This document shows, piece by piece, positions 6,460 through 9,792 of a stretch of 9,792 nucleotides of DNA. Each line of letters opens with the position of its first letter. Within the stretch, counting starts at the first letter, position 1. The notes beneath the pieces are model-generated. The model saw only the letters and a program-made list of their open reading frames with translations, searched no databases and had not been told where the DNA came from. The DNA lies in assembly GCA_026389655.1 (NCBI GenBank), contig JAPLHL010000215.1, forward strand, positions 1-9,792. The letters run 5' to 3'. This DNA is from Chloroflexota bacterium (GTDB taxonomy: Bacteria > Chloroflexota > Dehalococcoidia > GIF9 > UBA5629). The translations under genes and the position numbers were made by a program.

Positions 6460-9253
6460 ATTCAATATCGCATCTCAGGCATCTGCTGCATTCTTCCTTG
6501 GCTTCCTTGGTCGTGTAGTTAACACAGACCTCTTTGAAGGAAGTTCTCCGGTCTGCCGGGCGTAATTCTGCGATGCCGATACGGGCTTTTTCGCTGGTCT
6601 CTTCGTTAGTGGGGGGAACCATACCATATTTCAGTATTTCAGCATCCTGACGGTCAACCCTGGGACCCAATTCCTTTCCGGTAAGGTATCTCTTTATCGA
6701 AGATGCTGCTCTCTGGCCGGATGCTACAGCTTCTATCACTGTCCATGGCCCAGTAAACGCATCGCCGCCCACGAACACGCCCTTCTGGTCGGTTGCCAGT
6801 GTCCGTTTGTCAGCAACGAGTGTGCCGGCTTTGCCAAGCTTGGTATCGCCCAATTTGATCGAGGCAGTATCCGGCCTCTGGCCAATGGCCTCAATCAACA
6901 TATCTATCGCGAGCGTGTATTCGGAACCCGGTATGGCTTTAGGTGAGCGCCTGCCGCTCTTATCGAAGTCGCCCAGCGCCATCTTGTTGCATTCGATTCC
7001 GGCCACTTTGCCGCCCGTACCTATTACTTTCACCGGGGCGGAAAGGACATGAAGTTTAATGCCTTCTTCCTCCGCTGCGGCGATTTCTTCCAGTTCGGCG
7101 GGCATATCAGCCTTTTCTCTGCGGTAGACGATGTGTACTTCATCGGCGCCTTTGCGCAGGGCAACCCTGGCAGCGTCGATAGCGGAGTTGCCGCCTCCGA
7201 TTACCGCAACTTTCTTGCCGACTTTGATGTCCTTCCCGAGGTTGATGTTCCTCAGGAAGTCGATGGCATCGTAGACTCCCTCGAGCTCTTCGCCCGGGAT
7301 GCCCATCTTATCGCCCTTGTGGGCGCCGATGGCTACGAATACCGCTTTATAGCCCTCTTTGAAAAGGGCGTCTATATCTTTGACCGGCGTGTTCAGCTTG
7401 ATCTCAACACCCAGTTTTTTAATGTTATCTATTTCCTTGTTCAGGATATCCTTGGGTAACCTGTACTCGGGAATGCCTACTGCAAGCATCCCGCCTGCAA
7501 CCGGTAGCGATTCAAAAACCGTTACCTTGTAACCTTCTATCGTCAGGTCCCAGGCGGCGGCGAGTCCGGCCGGGCCGGCGCCTATGACTGCAATCTTCTC
7601 AGCTTTAGCACTCTTTACCTCCGGTGTATATGAAAGGCCATGCTCCCAGGCATAATCTGAGCAATACCTCTTGAGATGCCTGATTGAGATGGCTTCGTCA
7701 ACCTGGCCCCTGCGGCACTTGTTCTCGCACGGGTGAGGACAAACACGGCCTACCGTCATTGGTATGGGCAATCTCTGGCTGATCAGCTTGTATGCCTCAG
7801 CGGGCTTTCCTTCCTTAACCAGTGCTATGTAACCGGGGACGTCAAGGCCCACCGGGCAAGTATGCTGGCACGGTGCCCTGAACAATGCCTGGCAGAGTAC
7901 AGCGGGGCATTTCTTATCAATGATGTGTGCTTCATACTCTTCCCTGAAGTGCCTCAGGGTAGATATAGCCGGATTGGGGGCTGTTTGACCGAGGCCGCAT
8001 ATCGATGTCTTCTGGATCATCTCCCCCAGTTCTGAAATTGTATCCAGGTCCTGCATGGTACCTTTGCCGCTGGTAATTTTGGTCAATAGAGCCAGTAGCT
8101 TGGGGATGCCGGCACGGCAAGGGACACATTTGCCGCATGATTCGTCCCTGGTAAATCCCAGGAACATCTTTGCGATGTCCACCATGCAGTTGTCTTCATC
8201 CATTACTACCAGGCCGCCTGACCCCATGATAGCGCCCAGCGCCGTTACAGAGTCGTAATCGACCGGCACGTTAACATGTTCGATGGGGATCACACCGCCG
8301 GAAGGTCCACCCACCTGCGTGGCCCTGTATTTCTTACCATTGGGAATGCCGCCGCCGATATCGAATACTATCTTACCGAGGCTGGTTCCCAGTGGGACTT
8401 CCACGAGGCCTACATTATTTACTTTACCTACAAGACTGAAGGACTTGGTGCCCTTGCTCTTCTCGCTGCCTACGCCTGCAAACCAGTCAGCGCCTTCTCT
8501 CAGTATCCTGGGTAGGATAGACCATGTTTCCACGTTATTGATGGCTGTTGGTTTGCCGAAAAGGCCTTTGTCAGAAGGGAATGGCGGCCTTTGCCGTGGC
8601 ATGCCGCGCTTGCCCTCGATTGAGATCAATAGGGCTGTTTCCTCACCGCAGACGAAAGCGCCTGCACCGGGGAAGATGTCGAGATTGAATTCGAAATCAG
8701 TCCCCATAATATTCTTGCCCAGCAGGCCGTATTCACGGGCCTGTGCGATAGCTGCGCTCAAAGTTTCAATTGCCAGAGGATACTCTGCACGTATATAAGC
8801 AAAACCCTGTTTTACATTGCCTACTGCATAAGCGCCCAGCGCCATACCTTCTATAATAGAATGCGGGTTGCCTTCCAGCACTGCACGGTTCATATAAGCG
8901 CCGGGGTCGCCCTCGTCTCCGTTGCACACCAGGTATTTCACTGTGCCCGGGGAGCTTTTAAGAAAGCCCCATTTTGTGGCGGTTGGGAAACCTGCGCCTC
9001 CTCTGCCCCTGAGGCCTGATTTCTTGACCTCTTCAAGTACATCCTCGGGCTTCATTTTATAAAGTGCTTTGGCCAGTGCTTCATAGCCGCCGCGAGCGAT
9101 ATACTCTTCAATGTTCCACGGGTCGATAATACCGTTATTATGCAGGATGCGGAATTCCTGGTCTGCCAGGAAGTTAATCTTCAGGCGCTCAGGCACTGCC
9201 TTTCCGGTAGTAGGATCATGGTAGACCAGTCTTTCTACCACTTCACCTTTCAT
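6458..9253 (-). CDS. nuoF: NuoF::GltD fusion, NAD(P)H-linked flavoprotein of the hydrogenase, 931 aa
   Basis: Two redox enzymes in one chain. Residues 1-440 are NuoF/HoxF: FMN site GRGGAGFPTATKW (83-95) and NGDEGDPGAYMNR (111-123), NADH site GAGAFVCGEETALL (196-209), and a [4Fe-4S] site ESCGKCVPCRAG (C373, C376, C379) with C419 in SICGLGQ. Residues 445-930 are GltD/NfnB-like: Cys-rich front C449, C454, C462, C466 and C505, C509, C513 for two [4Fe-4S] clusters; FAD motif GAGPAGLAAAWDL (558-570); second nucleotide motif GGGNSAIDAAR (686-696) followed by VYRRE (709-713), as in NADPH-binding relatives; FAD-closing GGDAFTGP (829-836). The end carries another C922-x2-C925-x2-C928 motif. The thioredoxin-like [2Fe-2S] domain that normally precedes the KGEVVERL segment is absent, and there is no ribosome binding site before the ATG. 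It is the first gene of the operon; it probably passes electrons between the NuoG-like subunit, NAD(H) and NADP(H). Confidence 0.93.
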   Translation of the reverse strand: MKGEVVERLVYHDPTTGKAVPERLKINFLADQEFRILHNNGIIDPWNIEEYIARGGYEALAKALYKMKPEDVLEEVKKSGLRGRGGAGFPTATKWGFLKSSPGTVKYLVCNGDEGDPGAYMNRAVLEGNPHSIIEGMALGAYAVGNVKQGFAYIRAEYPLAIETLSAAIAQAREYGLLGKNIMGTDFEFNLDIFPGAGAFVCGEETALLISIEGKRGMPRQRPPFPSDKGLFGKPTAINNVETWSILPRILREGADWFAGVGSEKSKGTKSFSLVGKVNNVGLVEVPLGTSLGKIVFDIGGGIPNGKKYRATQVGGPSGGVIPIEHVNVPVDYDSVTALGAIMGSGGLVVMDEDNCMVDIAKMFLGFTRDESCGKCVPCRAGIPKLLALLTKITSGKGTMQDLDTISELGEMIQKTSICGLGQTAPNPAISTLRHFREEYEAHIIDKKCPAVLCQALFRAPCQHTCPVGLDVPGYIALVKEGKPAEAYKLISQRLPIPMTVGRVCPHPCENKCRRGQVDEAISIRHLKRYCSDYAWEHGLSYTPEVKSAKAEKIAVIGAGPAGLAAAWDLTIEGYKVTVFESLPVAGGMLAVGIPEYRLPKDILNKEIDNIKKLGVEIKLNTPVKDIDALFKEGYKAVFVAIGAHKGDKMGIPGEELEGVYDAIDFLRNINLGKDIKVGKKVAVIGGGNSAIDAARVALRKGADEVHIVYRREKADMPAELEEIAAAEEEGIKLHVLSAPVKVIGTGGKVAGIECNKMALGDFDKSGRRSPKAIPGSEYTLAIDMLIEAIGQRPDTASIKLGDTKLGKAGTLVADKRTLATDQKGVFVGGDAFTGPWTVIEAVASGQRAASSIKRYLTGKELGPRVDRQDAEILKYGMVPPTNEETSEKARIGIAELRPADRRTSFKEVCVNYTTKEAKEECSRCLRCDIE

Positions 9254-9256
9254 AAT

Positions 9257-9792
9257 ATGTTTTTCAAAAATTTGTACAACAAACTAAGCCGCATTCTTTT
9301 ATCTGTCTTAATTCTTAATTTAACATTCTGGAATTTACTCTTAGTTCCAGCGCAAACCCAGGCTATAAATACCCTTGGTAATTATGCCTGCGACCCAGAT
9401 ACAGAATCTTGCCATTCTTGTAATTCTGAAGGTATATGCGTTAGGGATGATTCCGGTCCATATTCGTGCGCAGCCTGTAATCAGCAGTGTTCTATTTCTC
9501 TCCCTACAACTAGTGGAGTTCCTAGCACTACCTCTAAAGGTTGCGGCGAAGCAGGACTAGCCCCTGCGCCGGTCTATATAGTTGGCTCAGCCGAGCAATC
9601 AGCGGCAGAAGCTGCAGCTCAAGAAGGAATTAATACTTTAGAGGATTTAGCTAATGCAACCGGACTAGTAGACGAAGCAAAACAATCCCTTATAGATCTA
9701 GTAGATCAAGACAAGCCTATTCCAGAAAACTTAAAAGAATTTATGATAAACGCAATAACAAATGATGCTGATATTTCAAGCGACAATAAAGA
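9257..9792 (+). CDS. Secreted cysteine-rich protein, 3' end outside the window
   Basis: The frame is open from ATG 9257 to the window edge (178 codons, no stop). Residues 1-36 form a signal peptide: Lys4, Lys9 and Arg12, then a hydrophobic run (about 13-30) and a likely cleavage after VPA (32) or TQA (36). The next 60 residues hold eight cysteines (45, 52, 55, 61, 71, 74, 78, 96), including CHSC and CAAC pairs, suggesting disulfides or metal binding outside the membrane. Residues 110-178 are acidic, Ala-rich and probably helical. No family was recognised. The gene is visibly more AT-rich than the hydrogenase genes and favours CTA, GTA and TTA codons, which points to another genomic origin. 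No clear RBS precedes the ATG; an in-frame ATG at 9218 would add 13 residues but lies inside the fusion gene on the other strand. The start is three bases from the divergent NuoF ATG. Confidence 0.7.
   Translation, partial: MFFKNLYNKLSRILLSVLILNLTFWNLLLVPAQTQAINTLGNYACDPDTESCHSCNSEGICVRDDSGPYSCAACNQQCSISLPTTSGVPSTTSKGCGEAGLAPAPVYIVGSAEQSAAEAAAQEGINTLEDLANATGLVDEAKQSLIDLVDQDKPIPENLKEFMINAITNDADISSDNK

Noticed and set aside
8283..8798. Plus-strand ORF of 171 aa opposite NuoF
   Set aside because: Its Pro/Leu-rich translation is the mirror of the conserved Gly- and Ala-rich NuoF codons; no RBS or homology.
4478..9253. Formate dehydrogenase or respiratory complex I
   Set aside because: No catalytic Cys/Sec motif or C-terminal molybdopterin domain, and no membrane subunits; hoxY and hoxH follow directly.
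9272..9279. Palindrome TTGTACAA as an operator between the divergent genes
   Set aside because: Only eight bases, single copy, and inside the coding frame of the secreted protein; too little to call a binding site.
9375..9560. Plus-strand ORF of 61 aa inside the secreted-protein region
   Set aside because: The frame from 9257 explains the region better (signal peptide plus ordered cysteines) and stays open to the window edge.

Overview
The window reads as part of an anaerobic bacterial chromosome or metagenome contig. The pcm-to-hydrogenase part looks like Chloroflexota (Dehalococcoidia-like); this is inferred from the style of the proteins, not from a marker gene. The core is a minus-strand operon for a cytosolic NAD(P)-linked [NiFe] hydrogenase. 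It is flanked on both sides by sequence that looks unrelated to it.

Left part, plus strand. The 3' part of a XerC/XerD-like tyrosine recombinase (1-633, cut by the window edge) has lost three of its six catalytic residues. A short basic protein follows (712-876). Next is a GC-rich stretch (about 863-983) that reads best on the opposite strand as the tail of an unrelated winged-helix gene. The protein-L-isoaspartate methyltransferase gene pcm (to 1616) then begins abruptly, without a standard start codon at its expected N-terminus. Pcm ends four bases from the convergent minus-strand genes.

Centre, minus strand (transcribed 9253 to 1621). The gene order is a NuoF::GltD fusion (931 aa), a NuoG-like Fe-S subunit (655 aa), the HoxY-type hydrogenase small subunit (178 aa) and the HoxH-type large subunit (475 aa). 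These four are tightly spaced, and the last three have good ribosome binding sites. A strong intrinsic terminator follows hoxH. Just past it lie a small NuoG-like ferredoxin (about 169 aa) and a 95-aa PepSY-like protein whose genes overlap by 8 bases. Predicted electron flow: H2 is split at the NiFe site of HoxH and electrons pass through the single [4Fe-4S] cluster of HoxY to the five-cluster NuoG-like subunit. From there they reach FMN/NAD(H) in the NuoF half of the fusion and, possibly, FAD/NADP(H) in the GltD half. Two pyridine-nucleotide sites in one hydrogenase polypeptide is the most interesting biochemical feature here, and it could mean electron bifurcation or NADH/NADPH balancing. 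No NuoE/HoxE subunit and no maturation gene is in the window.

Right part, plus strand. At 9257 an AT-rich gene starts for a secreted, cysteine-rich protein that runs off the window. Its ATG is three bases from the divergent NuoF ATG. NuoF-like coding sequence continues a few codons past that ATG and then meets a stop. This suggests that the N-terminal thioredoxin-like domain of NuoF was cut off by a rearrangement or by an assembly join. No tRNA, rRNA, CRISPR array or insertion sequence was recognised.
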